Origin: an uncultured Thermoleophilia bacterium
GTDB taxonomy: Bacteria; Actinomycetota; Thermoleophilia; Gaiellales; F1-60-MAGs149
Reading direction: 5' to 3'
DNA length: 7,163 bases
NCBI GenBank assembly: GCA_902806305.1
Contig: CADCWC010000203.1
Location: 1 to 7,163 of the forward strand
This document shows positions 1-6,026 of this stretch, piece after piece. How positions within the stretch are numbered: the stretch's first letter is position 1; each line of letters starts with the position of its first letter. The notes under the pieces were generated by a model. The model did not search any database and was not told where the DNA came from. It saw only the letters and a list, made by a program, of their open reading frames with translations. The position numbers were made by a program, and so were the translations under genes.

Positions 1-1047
1 GTCGACACCGTGATCGCGCGCATCGGCGCCGCCCGGGTCCCGTCGGGCGGCATCACGGCGGCCGACCTGAGCGCGGCGCCGCCGCCCGCGTCCTCCTTCG
101 CGGCCGTCGGCGGCCCGTCCGGGCACGCGGCGTCCGCACCCCCGACGGACAACGGGGCGCCCCCCGCGCCGGGACGTCGGCTGCTGGCCTCGCCGGCCGC
201 TCGTCGTCGCGCGGCCGACCTGGGCCTGGACCTGCGCGCCGTGACGGGGCGCGGACCGGGTGGCCGGATCGTCGTCGACGACGTGGAGGAGCATGCCGCC
301 GCGGCCGACCCGCGCGTCGCCGCCGACGTCGTCGAGCCGCCGGTGCCGGTGCCCGCCGTGGCGACGGCCGCTCCGGTCGGGAGAGGCCGCGAGGCTGCGG
401 ACCTGCGCCCCGCGGTCGTGGCGGCGCTCGTGCGTGGCTGGCAGACGATCCCGCACGTCAACATCGGTGGGGAGCTCGACGCCGAGGGGCTGGTGGCCGC
501 CCGCGCGGCGGCGACCTCGACGCCGCGCGTGTCCTACACCGACCTGCTGCTGCTGGCGCTGGCCCGGGCCCTCGGCGACGTGCCCGAGCTGGCGGCGACC
601 GTCGACGAGGACGGTCGTCCCACGCGCGCCGGGCGGCTCGACCTGAGCCTGGCGGTGGCCACGCCCGGCGGCGTCGTGGCGCCGCGGATCGTGGACGTCC
701 CGGCGCTCGGCCTCTCCGGCGTCGCCCGTGAGCGCGAGCGCCTGGTGGACGCCGCGCGCGGCGGACGGCTCGAGCGGCGCGACCTGGCCCCGGGCTGCTG
801 CACCCTCTCGAACCTGGGCTCCTACCCGGTCGACTTCTTCACCCCCGTGCTCAGCGGCCCCGGCGCCTGCACCGTGGCCACGGGGCGGATCGCGGAGCGC
901 GTCGTGGCGAGTGACGGGTTGATCGGCGTCCGGCCCCGCATCTGGGCGAACGTCTGCATCGACCATCGCGCGGCCGACGGCGAGGCGGGCGGTCGCCTGC
1001 TGCAGGCGCTCGAGCGGCGCATCCGCGACCTTCCCCGCACCATCTGA
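1..1047 (+). CDS. Dihydrolipoamide acyltransferase (E2) of a 2-oxo-acid dehydrogenase complex, 5'-truncated
   Basis: This is the E2 core enzyme, which moves an acyl group from lipoamide to CoA in pyruvate-, acetoin- or branched-chain-type dehydrogenase complexes in the cytoplasm. The frame is open from base 1. The first residues (VDTVIARIG) look like the last strand of a lipoyl domain, so the GTG at 10 is probably internal and the true start lies upstream. Numbering from codon 10: a Pro/Ala linker (about 20-55), a peripheral subunit-binding domain (about 58-97; ASPAARR, GRGPGGRI), a second linker, then the catalytic domain. The catalytic domain has IPH, LSNLG, a TGRI strand and the active-site motif DHRAADG at 318-324 (His319, Asp323). 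The segment before IPH, usually R-x-x-IA-x-x-M, is divergent here (LRPAVVAALVRGW). The stop is 14 bp before the E1 alpha start, so the two are co-transcribed. The family is certain; the substrate is not. Confidence 0.93.
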   Translation, partial: VDTVIARIGAARVPSGGITAADLSAAPPPASSFAAVGGPSGHAASAPPTDNGAPPAPGRRLLASPAARRRAADLGLDLRAVTGRGPGGRIVVDDVEEHAAAADPRVAADVVEPPVPVPAVATAAPVGRGREAADLRPAVVAALVRGWQTIPHVNIGGELDAEGLVAARAAATSTPRVSYTDLLLLALARALGDVPELAATVDEDGRPTRAGRLDLSLAVATPGGVVAPRIVDVPALGLSGVARERERLVDAARGGRLERRDLAPGCCTLSNLGSYPVDFFTPVLSGPGACTVATGRIAERVVASDGLIGVRPRIWANVCIDHRAADGEAGGRLLQALERRIRDLPRTI

Positions 1048-1048
1048 C

Positions 1049-1053
1049 AGGAG
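1049..1053 (+). promoter_or_regulatory. Ribosome binding site AGGAG that sets the E1 alpha start
   Basis: AGGAG lies 8 nt before the GTG at 1062. A GTG at 1053 in the same frame overlaps the AGGAG itself, so it cannot use this site. The start at 1062 is therefore preferred over 1053. Confidence 0.7.
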
Positions 1054-1061
1054 TGACCCTC

Positions 1062-2096
1062 GTGACGGACACCCACACCCTGCCGGTGCTGCTCGAGCTG
1101 AGCGTGCCGGGTTCGCGCCCGACCGACGTGGACGACGACGAGCTCCGGCGCCGCTACCACGAGATGGCGCGGATCCGGGCGATCGAGGAGGAGGTCGTCG
1201 ACGCCTTCGCCAAGGGGCTGATCCCCGGCTCGACGCACCCGAGCATCGGGCAGGAGGCCATTCCCGTCGGGACGATCGCCGTGCTCCGGCCCGACGACCA
1301 GGTCCTCGCCACCTACCGCGGGCATGGCGAGGCGCTCGCCAAGGGCATGGACCCGGTGGCCATGATGGCGGAGCTCATGACCCGGGAGACCGGCGTCTGC
1401 AAGGGCAAGGGCGGCTCGATGCACCTGTCGGAGCCGAGCATCGGCCTCGTGTCGACGAACGCCATCGTCGCCGGGCACATCCCGATGGCGGGCGGCGTGG
1501 CGCTCGCCGCGCAGCGGCGCGGGCGGGGGCAGGTGGTGGCCTGCTACTTCGGCGACGGCGCCGCCTGCGAGGGCGAGTTCTTCGAGACGCTGAACATGGC
1601 CCAGCTCTGGCGGCTGCCGCTCGTCTTCGTCTGCGCGAACAACGGCTTCGCGATCAGCGTCCCGACGCGGCTGAGCCAGGCCACGCCCGACATCGCCGAC
1701 CGGGCCACGGGCTTCGGGATGGCGAACGAGATCGTCGACGGCAACGACGTGACCGCGGTGGCGGCGGCGATGGGCCGGGCCGTGGAGCGGGCGCGGGCCG
1801 GCGAGGGCCCCACGCTGATCGAGTGCAAGACCGTGCGCTGGGAGCGGCACTCGGCCTTCAGCGCGGGCGGCAACGACCCCGCCGAGGCCCGGCGGCGCCG
1901 CGAGGCCGTCGACCCGCTGCAGCGCTACCGTCGGGCCCTGGTGGCCTGGGGTGTGGCCGACGACGCGGCGCTCGACGCGGTCGACGAGGAGGTCCGCGTC
2001 CTGGCGGCCGAGGTCCGGGCCGAGGCCGAGCGGGCCCCGGCGCCGGGACCCCAGTCGATCTGGGAGGACGTGTTCGCGCCCGGCCCTCCCCGCTGA
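1062..2096 (+). CDS. Thiamine-diphosphate dehydrogenase E1 component, alpha subunit (pyruvate/acetoin type)
   Basis: E1 alpha binds thiamine diphosphate and, with E1 beta, decarboxylates a 2-oxo acid (or cleaves acetoin) and acylates the E2 lipoyl group. The product is 344 residues, normal for a separate alpha subunit. Visible motifs are YRGHG at 85-89, GKGGSMH at 115-121, the ThDP/Mg motif beginning GDG at 164-166 and ending NN at 193-194, and the loop His263 within RWERHS. The GKGGSMH form is common to PDH- and acetoin-type alpha subunits, so these motifs do not fix the substrate. The GTG at 1062 is chosen because AGGAG sits at the right distance. The gene follows E2 directly. No E1 beta or E3 gene lies downstream in the window, so E1 beta is expected upstream of E2. 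The next gene converges after 10 bp, so E1 alpha ends this operon. Confidence 0.93.
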   Translation: MTDTHTLPVLLELSVPGSRPTDVDDDELRRRYHEMARIRAIEEEVVDAFAKGLIPGSTHPSIGQEAIPVGTIAVLRPDDQVLATYRGHGEALAKGMDPVAMMAELMTRETGVCKGKGGSMHLSEPSIGLVSTNAIVAGHIPMAGGVALAAQRRGRGQVVACYFGDGAACEGEFFETLNMAQLWRLPLVFVCANNGFAISVPTRLSQATPDIADRATGFGMANEIVDGNDVTAVAAAMGRAVERARAGEGPTLIECKTVRWERHSAFSAGGNDPAEARRRREAVDPLQRYRRALVAWGVADDAALDAVDEEVRVLAAEVRAEAERAPAPGPQSIWEDVFAPGPPR

Positions 2097-2106
2097 GCCG
2101 GGCGAC

Positions 2107-2982
2107 CTACAGGCGGAAGATGCGCTCCGCGTTGCCGGACCAGAGAGCCGTCCGCTCGTCGGCGGTGTACTGCCCGATGATCTCCCAGTACGCGTCCAGC
2201 ACGTCGCCGTAGGACGAGCGCATGCGGTCGACCGGCCAGTTCGTGCCGAAGAAGGCCCGGTCCGTCCCGAAGGCCTCGATGGCCGCCTCCACCCACGGTC
2301 GGAACGAGGCGACCGTCCAGTCGGGGTCGAGCATGCCGAGGCCCGAGATCTTGATCACCGTGTTCGGCGCCTGGGCGGCACCCTCGAGCTCCTTCCGCCA
2401 GAACGCGAAGTACTCGTCGTCGCGCGCCCGGGGGAAGCCGGTGTGGTCGATGCAGAGCGTGACGTCCGGCGTCTTCTCGGCGAGGGCCCGCGCCTTCGCG
2501 TACGTCTCGGGCATCGAGTCGAGGCAGCACACGAGGTCGTGCTTCGCGAGCAGCGCGTAGCCGCGCTGCCAGGCCGGGTCGACGAGGTAGTCGCCCGGCC
2601 CGAAGTCACGGATGCCGCGGAGGTTCGGCGAGGCCTCGACGTGCCGCTCCAAGATCGAGCCCGCGTCGTCCGCGGCAAGCGGGGCCTCGGCCACGATGCC
2701 GTGCGGGACCCCCCAGCGCCCGAACGCCTCCTGGAGCCAGATCGTCTCGTCGACGGGATCCGCCGAGCCGAGCGCCGCCTGGACGTGCACCACCTTGCCC
2801 ACGTTCTGGAAGCGCGTCTCGGCGAGAAAGTCCTCGGCCGTGTAGCGCTGCGACTGCAGGGCGCCGATGTCGCCCAGGATCGGATGCACCCAGCCTGCCT
2901 CGAGCCAGACCCAGGTCAACGTCTCGTGCCGGAGGTCGTGGAAGTGGACGTGCGTGTCGACGAACGGCGGTCGGTCGCTCAT
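2107..2982 (-). CDS. Amidohydrolase-family TIM-barrel hydrolase (COG3618/Amidohydro_2 type)
   Basis: This is a predicted metal-dependent hydrolase of the group that includes 2-pyrone-4,6-dicarboxylate hydrolase and sugar lactonases. It probably opens a lactone or cleaves a related C-O or C-N bond. The product is 291 residues, typical for the group. Motifs: DTHVHF at 9-14 (metal ligands His11 and His13), GIR at 123-125, DHTGFP at 179-184 (His180), KISGLG at 211-216, GTNWPVD at 246-252 and the terminal GNAERIF. The usual Asp of the last motif (GSDWPV) is Asn here, a variant I believe also occurs in part of COG3618. No signal peptide is seen, so it is likely cytoplasmic. The ATG at 2982 is preceded by GAGGGAG. 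It lies 41 bp after the Cys/His protein gene and is probably co-transcribed with it. The open frame continues upstream to 4257, but that part is antiparallel-frame noise over the neighbouring gene. The substrate is unknown. Confidence 0.9.
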   Translation of the reverse strand: MSDRPPFVDTHVHFHDLRHETLTWVWLEAGWVHPILGDIGALQSQRYTAEDFLAETRFQNVGKVVHVQAALGSADPVDETIWLQEAFGRWGVPHGIVAEAPLAADDAGSILERHVEASPNLRGIRDFGPGDYLVDPAWQRGYALLAKHDLVCCLDSMPETYAKARALAEKTPDVTLCIDHTGFPRARDDEYFAFWRKELEGAAQAPNTVIKISGLGMLDPDWTVASFRPWVEAAIEAFGTDRAFFGTNWPVDRMRSSYGDVLDAYWEIIGQYTADERTALWSGNAERIFRL

Positions 2983-2986
2983 ACGG

Positions 2987-2993
2987 CTCCCTC
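2987..2993 (-). promoter_or_regulatory. Ribosome binding site GAGGGAG for the amidohydrolase
   Basis: On the minus strand GAGGGAG lies 4 nt before the ATG at 2982. It fixes this start and argues against the much longer open frame extending to 4257. Confidence 0.6.
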
Positions 2994-3023
2994 GTGGTCG
3001 TGGTCTCTCGCGGCCGCGGCCGC

Positions 3024-4139
3024 TCAGCCGACGCCCGGCATCCCGAACGAGCCGGCGTCCGGCAGCGGCTCCGCACCGTGCGCCTCCGAGCCGAACACGG
3101 CCGGCTTCGTGCGGCCCGCCCGCTCGTAGAGCTCGGCCGGCACGGCGGTCGGGTCCTTGAAGATCTGCCACTGGCAGCGCTGGCGCCGTCCGGGGTCCGG
3201 ATCCGTGTCCGGGTAGACCGGCGGGTCGACCACGCGGACGGGGTAGCCGAAGCGGTCCATCGGCATCAGCTCCATCAGGACGATGCAGTGGGCGCAGTAG
3301 AGGCACACGCCCGGCGTCCCGTGGTTCCAGTCCTGCGGCTCCTCGGAGACCGGCCAGCCGTACGGCGGCTCCATGCGCGGCGGCGTTCCCTCGACCCAGT
3401 CGCCCCGGACCGTCCGCTGACCGGAGCCGCAGGGGTCGAAGCGCAGGATGTAGCGGTCGTCCGTCTCGACGAGCTCCATGTCGCCCGTCCGCTCCGGGCC
3501 GACGAGATGCCCGCGCATGGCCTCGATCGCGACGTAGAGCAGCGTCTCGAGCGCCTCGTCCCAGGGATGCTTGTCGATGTCGAACTTCTCGTACCGCCAG
3601 GCGAACAGCGGCAGGAGCACGACGTCGTACATCGGCCGGATGTGGTCCTCGCCGAGCCGCGTCTTGACCGCCGCCATCAGGCCGTAGGTGTGGTCGACGT
3701 CCCGGTCGTGGGTCTGGCGCCACACCTCCTTGGCCTCGTCCATCGAGCGTCGGGCGGTCGTCGCGTCCCCGGCGCGGGCCGCGTGGACGACGTCCTCGAC
3801 GAGCGACGTGAAGCGCGCCCAGTGGGCGTCCGAGTCGAAGGGGGAGCCGTCGGGCAGGCGGCTCGCCTCCGCGATCTGCTCCTCGATCGCGGCGAGATCG
3901 TCCTCCGACACGCCGTTCGTCGCGAGGTACCCGGCGATGTCGCGGATCCACTGCCGGTACAGCACCCAGCAGACCTTCGCCTCGTCGACGAAGTACTCGG
4001 CGAGCTCGGCGGCCTCGTCCCACGCGCCCCCGTCGAGCGCCGCATGGATCCGCCGGTACGTCGAGACCGTCTGGTCCTGCCAGTCGCCCACCCGGACGCG
4101 CCGCCCGATCACGTCGGAGAACCCGATCGCGGCGCTCAC
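3024..4139 (-). CDS. Uncharacterised Cys/His-motif protein, possible metalloprotein
   Basis: I do not recognise a characterised family for this 371-residue protein. The N-terminal half (about 20-215) reads as a mostly helical, acidic region with Trp/Tyr/His clusters (VLYRQWIRD 59-67, HIRPMYD 166-172, DKHPWDE 189-195). The C-terminal half carries motifs that look like a metal or cofactor site: FDPCGSG at 234-240 (Cys237), DWNHG at 270-274, CLYCAHC at 279-285 (Cys279, Cys282, Cys285), GYPVRVV at 298-304, and RCQWQIFKDP at 321-330 (Cys322). There is no signal peptide or membrane segment, so it is probably cytoplasmic. The start is a GTG at 4139 with no good Shine-Dalgarno; it is the first start in the frame and is used for that reason. 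The gene leads a two-gene operon with the amidohydrolase. Codon use is host-like. That it is a gene is clear; its function is unknown, and a role in the hydrolase's pathway is inference. Confidence 0.88.
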   Translation of the reverse strand: MSAAIGFSDVIGRRVRVGDWQDQTVSTYRRIHAALDGGAWDEAAELAEYFVDEAKVCWVLYRQWIRDIAGYLATNGVSEDDLAAIEEQIAEASRLPDGSPFDSDAHWARFTSLVEDVVHAARAGDATTARRSMDEAKEVWRQTHDRDVDHTYGLMAAVKTRLGEDHIRPMYDVVLLPLFAWRYEKFDIDKHPWDEALETLLYVAIEAMRGHLVGPERTGDMELVETDDRYILRFDPCGSGQRTVRGDWVEGTPPRMEPPYGWPVSEEPQDWNHGTPGVCLYCAHCIVLMELMPMDRFGYPVRVVDPPVYPDTDPDPGRRQRCQWQIFKDPTAVPAELYERAGRTKPAVFGSEAHGAEPLPDAGSFGMPGVG

Positions 4140-4146
4140 CCCGCGT

Positions 4147-4158
4147 GACCCGCGGGTC
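4147..4158. repeat. 12-bp perfect palindrome upstream of the Cys/His protein start
   Basis: GACCCGCGGGTC is its own reverse complement. It lies 8-19 bp before the GTG at 4139, in the presumed 5' leader of the minus-strand operon. It could be an operator half or an RNA hairpin near the start codon. In DNA this GC-rich, palindromes of this length also arise by chance. Confidence 0.35.
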
Positions 4159-4226
4159 GACCTCGGAGGCTCTCGGCCTCGTGTGCCCGTCTTCCCACCA
4201 CGACCCTCCCCGTCTGCCGCTCGGCC

Positions 4227-4240
4227 GGAAGCGTTTCCAG
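4227..4240. promoter_or_regulatory. Candidate operator, copy 1 (GGAAGCGTTTCCAG)
   Basis: A GGAA-N4-TTCC inverted repeat with a central CG, resembling LacI-family operators. It matches the element at 6013-6026 at 12 of 14 bases, and both sit just downstream of a minus-strand -10-like box. It would cover about +1 to +14 of the predicted minus-strand transcript. It also lies about 86 bp before the divergent transporter gene and could affect both. Confidence 0.45.
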
Positions 4241-4247
4241 CGCGAGC

Positions 4248-4276
4248 ACGCTACCATCCCGTCCCGCGCCTCGCAA
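4248..4276 (-). promoter_or_regulatory. Candidate sigma-70-type promoter for the Cys/His protein-amidohydrolase operon
   Basis: On the minus strand a -35-like TTGCGA (4276-4271) and a -10-like TAGCGT (4253-4248, fitting TAnnnT) are exactly 17 bp apart. Transcription would start near 4241, leaving a leader of about 100 nt before the GTG at 4139. The SDR gene has a very similar pair with the same spacing, which strengthens both. Confidence 0.42.
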
Positions 4277-4310
4277 TCCGGCGCTGCACGGTGTCCGAGA
4301 GGCCCGAGGT

Positions 4311-4315
4311 GGAGG
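4311..4315 (+). promoter_or_regulatory. Ribosome binding site GGAGG for the transporter
   Basis: GGAGG lies 10 nt before the GTG at 4326, within a purine-rich run (GAGGTGGAGG). It supports that start. I see no convincing plus-strand promoter in 4140-4310. Confidence 0.55.
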
Positions 4316-4325
4316 CTGGAACGTC

Positions 4326-5150
4326 GTGACCGCGGCGGTGCTCGGGCTCGTCGCCGCCGTCCTCTCGGCGCTCGGGGCCGTGCGGACCAAGGGTCTCGTC
4401 GGGGAGCTCCCCGCGCGGCAGCTGATCGGGCCGCTGTTCCTCCTGAACGCCGTCCTGGTCGTGCCCGGCGCGCTCCTCGACCCGTGGGTGCTGGACGGCC
4501 GCGTCCTCGTGCTGCACGTCGCCTCGATCGCCTGCATGGCCCTCTCCACGCTCGCCGTCTTCACGCTGTTCCAGCACGGCTCGGCCTCGGCCACGACGAC
4601 CGCCGTGGCCATCAGCCCGATCCCGGCCATGGTGGCGGCGGCGCTCCTCCTGGACGAGCACCCCGAACCGCTTCGCGTGGCGGCCGCGGGCGTCGTCGTG
4701 GTCGCGGTGCTCGCCGCGCTGCCGGGGAGCTTCGCGACCCTGGCGCGCGGCCCGGCCGTCGTGGCCGTGGCGGGTGCGGCCGTCGGCAACGGCGTCCTGA
4801 CGGTCCTCTCGGCGGAGCTGGTCGCGGCGGGCGCCGGGACCTTCGAGATCTACCTCGTCCGGACCCTCGCCTGCGGCCTCGTGTTCGCCGCGCTCGTGCC
4901 GCCCCGCGACATCCCGTGGCGCCGCCTGCCCGCGCTCGGAGGCCGCGCCCTGCTCGTCTCCGGCCACTTCCTGGCCATCCTGTTCGCCGTGCGGCACGGC
5001 AGCCCGGTCGTGGTCCAGACGATGGTGGCCACCGCACCGCTCGTGGCCCTGGGGATCGAGCACGCGGCCGGGAGCGACCGGGCCGGACCGCGGGCGCTCG
5101 TGTGCGGCACCCTGGCCCTGGTCGGCGTCGCAGCGGTCGTCGCGGGCTGA
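4326..5150 (+). CDS. DMT-superfamily (EamA-like) transporter, 10 predicted TM helices
   Basis: This is a small inner-membrane carrier of the drug/metabolite transporter type; many members export metabolites or amino acids. The 274-residue product is close to the usual 280-300. Hydrophobic segments fall at about 2-19, 33-51, 60-82, 91-110, 117-134, 143-163, 174-192, 208-222, 227-246 and 256-273, giving two five-helix halves as expected for an EamA tandem duplication. In half one, the stretch SPIPAMVAAALLLDEHPEP (98-115) is the typical end of helix 4 followed by the conserved acidic residue. The matching part of half two (TMVATAPLVALGIEH) is weaker. The gene is divergent from the Cys/His protein operon across a 186-bp control region and convergent with the SDR gene. 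The substrate and direction of transport cannot be read from the sequence. Confidence 0.85.
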   Translation: MTAAVLGLVAAVLSALGAVRTKGLVGELPARQLIGPLFLLNAVLVVPGALLDPWVLDGRVLVLHVASIACMALSTLAVFTLFQHGSASATTTAVAISPIPAMVAAALLLDEHPEPLRVAAAGVVVVAVLAALPGSFATLARGPAVVAVAGAAVGNGVLTVLSAELVAAGAGTFEIYLVRTLACGLVFAALVPPRDIPWRRLPALGGRALLVSGHFLAILFAVRHGSPVVVQTMVATAPLVALGIEHAAGSDRAGPRALVCGTLALVGVAAVVAG

Positions 5151-5175
5151 GAACCGGTTAGGAATCAGGTCGGTC

Positions 5176-5238
5176 CCGGCCGTGCCGGATCGTCCTCCGC
5201 ACCGCGGCGACTCGCCCTCAATCCAGAACCGGCTCTGG
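5176..5238. terminator. Weak hairpins between convergent transporter and SDR genes
   Basis: The 110-bp convergent gap holds two short inverted repeats: CCGGC-CGT-GCCGG (5176-5188) and CCAGA-ACCGGC-TCTGG (5223-5238). Either could end transcription from both sides. Neither is followed by a T-tract on either strand, so factor-dependent termination is as likely. Nothing else is seen in the gap. Confidence 0.25.
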
Positions 5239-5260
5239 GACCCGTTCCCACGGCGGCCGT

Positions 5261-5986
5261 TCAGTGGATGAGGAAGCCCCCGTTGACGTCGAGGACGGCG
5301 CCCGTCACGTACGAGGCGTGATCGGAGCAGAGGAACGCGACGCAGGCGGCGACGTCGTCGGGCTCGCCGAGACGCCCGACCGGCACGCGCGCGGCCAGGT
5401 CCGGCATGGCGTCCACCATCGGCGTCCGGATCAGCGCCGGCGCCACCGCGTTCGCCGTGATCCCGTCGGCCACGTACTCCTGGGCGATCGCCTTCGTGAG
5501 AGCCATCAGCCCGCCCTTGCTGGCCGCGTACGCGGCGCAGGCCTTGGAGCCGCCCGTGATGCCGGCCGAGCTGCCGATCGCCACCACGCGGCCGTGGCCG
5601 CGCGCCTGCATGCCCGGGAGCACCCGGCGGGCACAGAGGTAGGCGCCGTCGAGGTTCACGGCCTGCGTCCGTCGCCACGAGTCGAGCGTCACGTCGGCGA
5701 ACGGCTCGATCACGAAGACGCCCGCGTTCAGCACCAGGACGTCGACGGGACCGAGGCGCGCCTCGACCTCGTCGAGCGCCGCGCGGACGCCCGCCTCGTC
5801 CGTCACGTCCGCCTCCACGCCGACGACGCCCGGCACCTCGGGCCGCGCGACGTCGAGCGCCGCGACGTGCGCGCCCTGGGCGTGCAGCGTCTCCGCGATC
5901 CGCCGGCCGATCCCGCGGGCGGCTCCGGTGACGACCGCGACGCGGCCGTCGAAGCCCTGGAGCCGCATGGCGGTCGCGTCGTGCAC
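5261..5986 (-). CDS. Classical short-chain dehydrogenase/reductase (SDR, FabG-like)
   Basis: A cytoplasmic NAD(P)-dependent oxidoreductase acting on an alcohol/ketone pair. With the GTG at 5986 as start, the product is 241 residues. Motifs: cofactor loop TGAARGIG at 20-27, Asp45 after strand 2 (suggesting NAD preference), DV at 60-61, NAG at 87-89, and the full catalytic tetrad Asn111, Ser140, Tyr153, Lys157 (YAASK). The C-terminal VNGGF is also typical. The frame is open to 6091, but the extra N-terminus is Arg/Pro-rich, unlike the family, and runs across the predicted promoter. CAGGAGAG just before 5986 favours that GTG; an ATG at 5968 is the alternative. The gene is alone on its strand and convergent with the transporter. 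Sequence alone does not separate 3-oxoacyl-ACP reductase from a catabolic dehydrogenase. Confidence 0.93.
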   Translation of the reverse strand: MHDATAMRLQGFDGRVAVVTGAARGIGRRIAETLHAQGAHVAALDVARPEVPGVVGVEADVTDEAGVRAALDEVEARLGPVDVLVLNAGVFVIEPFADVTLDSWRRTQAVNLDGAYLCARRVLPGMQARGHGRVVAIGSSAGITGGSKACAAYAASKGGLMALTKAIAQEYVADGITANAVAPALIRTPMVDAMPDLAARVPVGRLGEPDDVAACVAFLCSDHASYVTGAVLDVNGGFLIH

Positions 5987-5990
5987 GTCT

Positions 5991-5995
5991 CTCCT
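5991..5995 (-). promoter_or_regulatory. Ribosome binding site AGGAG for the SDR gene
   Basis: On the minus strand AGGAG ends 4 nt before the GTG at 5986. It is 22 nt from the ATG at 5968, too far to serve it. This decides the start in favour of 5986, though the spacing is a little short. Confidence 0.5.
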
Positions 5996-6012
5996 GCCTG
6001 CGGTGGGGCGGT

Positions 6013-6026
6013 GGAACGGTTTCCAG
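6013..6026. promoter_or_regulatory. Candidate operator, copy 2 (GGAACGGTTTCCAG)
   Basis: The near-repeat of the element at 4227-4240 (12 of 14 bases identical). Here the inverted repeat extends to TGGAA-N4-TTCCA (6012-6025). It overlaps the edge of the -10-like box and the predicted start of the SDR transcript, the usual place for a repressor site. Confidence 0.45.

Noticed and set aside
822..1850. 342-codon antisense frame over E2 and E1 alpha
   Set aside because: Both sense genes have clear catalytic motifs. The antisense product is His/Arg-rich without any recognisable motif or ribosome site.
3010..3023. 14-bp palindrome GCGGCCGCGGCCGC between the Cys/His protein and hydrolase genes
   Set aside because: It is a simple alternating GGCC/GC run, readily produced by chance in DNA of this composition, with no T-tract or other sign of a terminator.
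1951..3129. 392-codon plus-strand frame across the convergent junction and the hydrolase
   Set aside because: It is antisense to the hydrolase for most of its length and shows only repetitive Arg/Val/Asp composition.
2994..4148. 384-codon plus-strand frame opposite the Cys/His protein
   Set aside because: The minus-strand product has structured motifs and balanced composition; this one is a low-information complement of it.
2107..4257. 716-codon open frame on the minus strand
   Set aside because: Only the last 291 codons are the hydrolase. The first part is Arg/Gly-rich noise in another frame over the Cys/His protein gene, and a ribosome site marks the true start at 2982.
5152..5159. Palindrome AACCGGTT just after the transporter stop, with GAACCGG repeated near 5226
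   Set aside because: Too short, and only two imperfect copies. It does not resemble an attachment site or an operator at a promoter.
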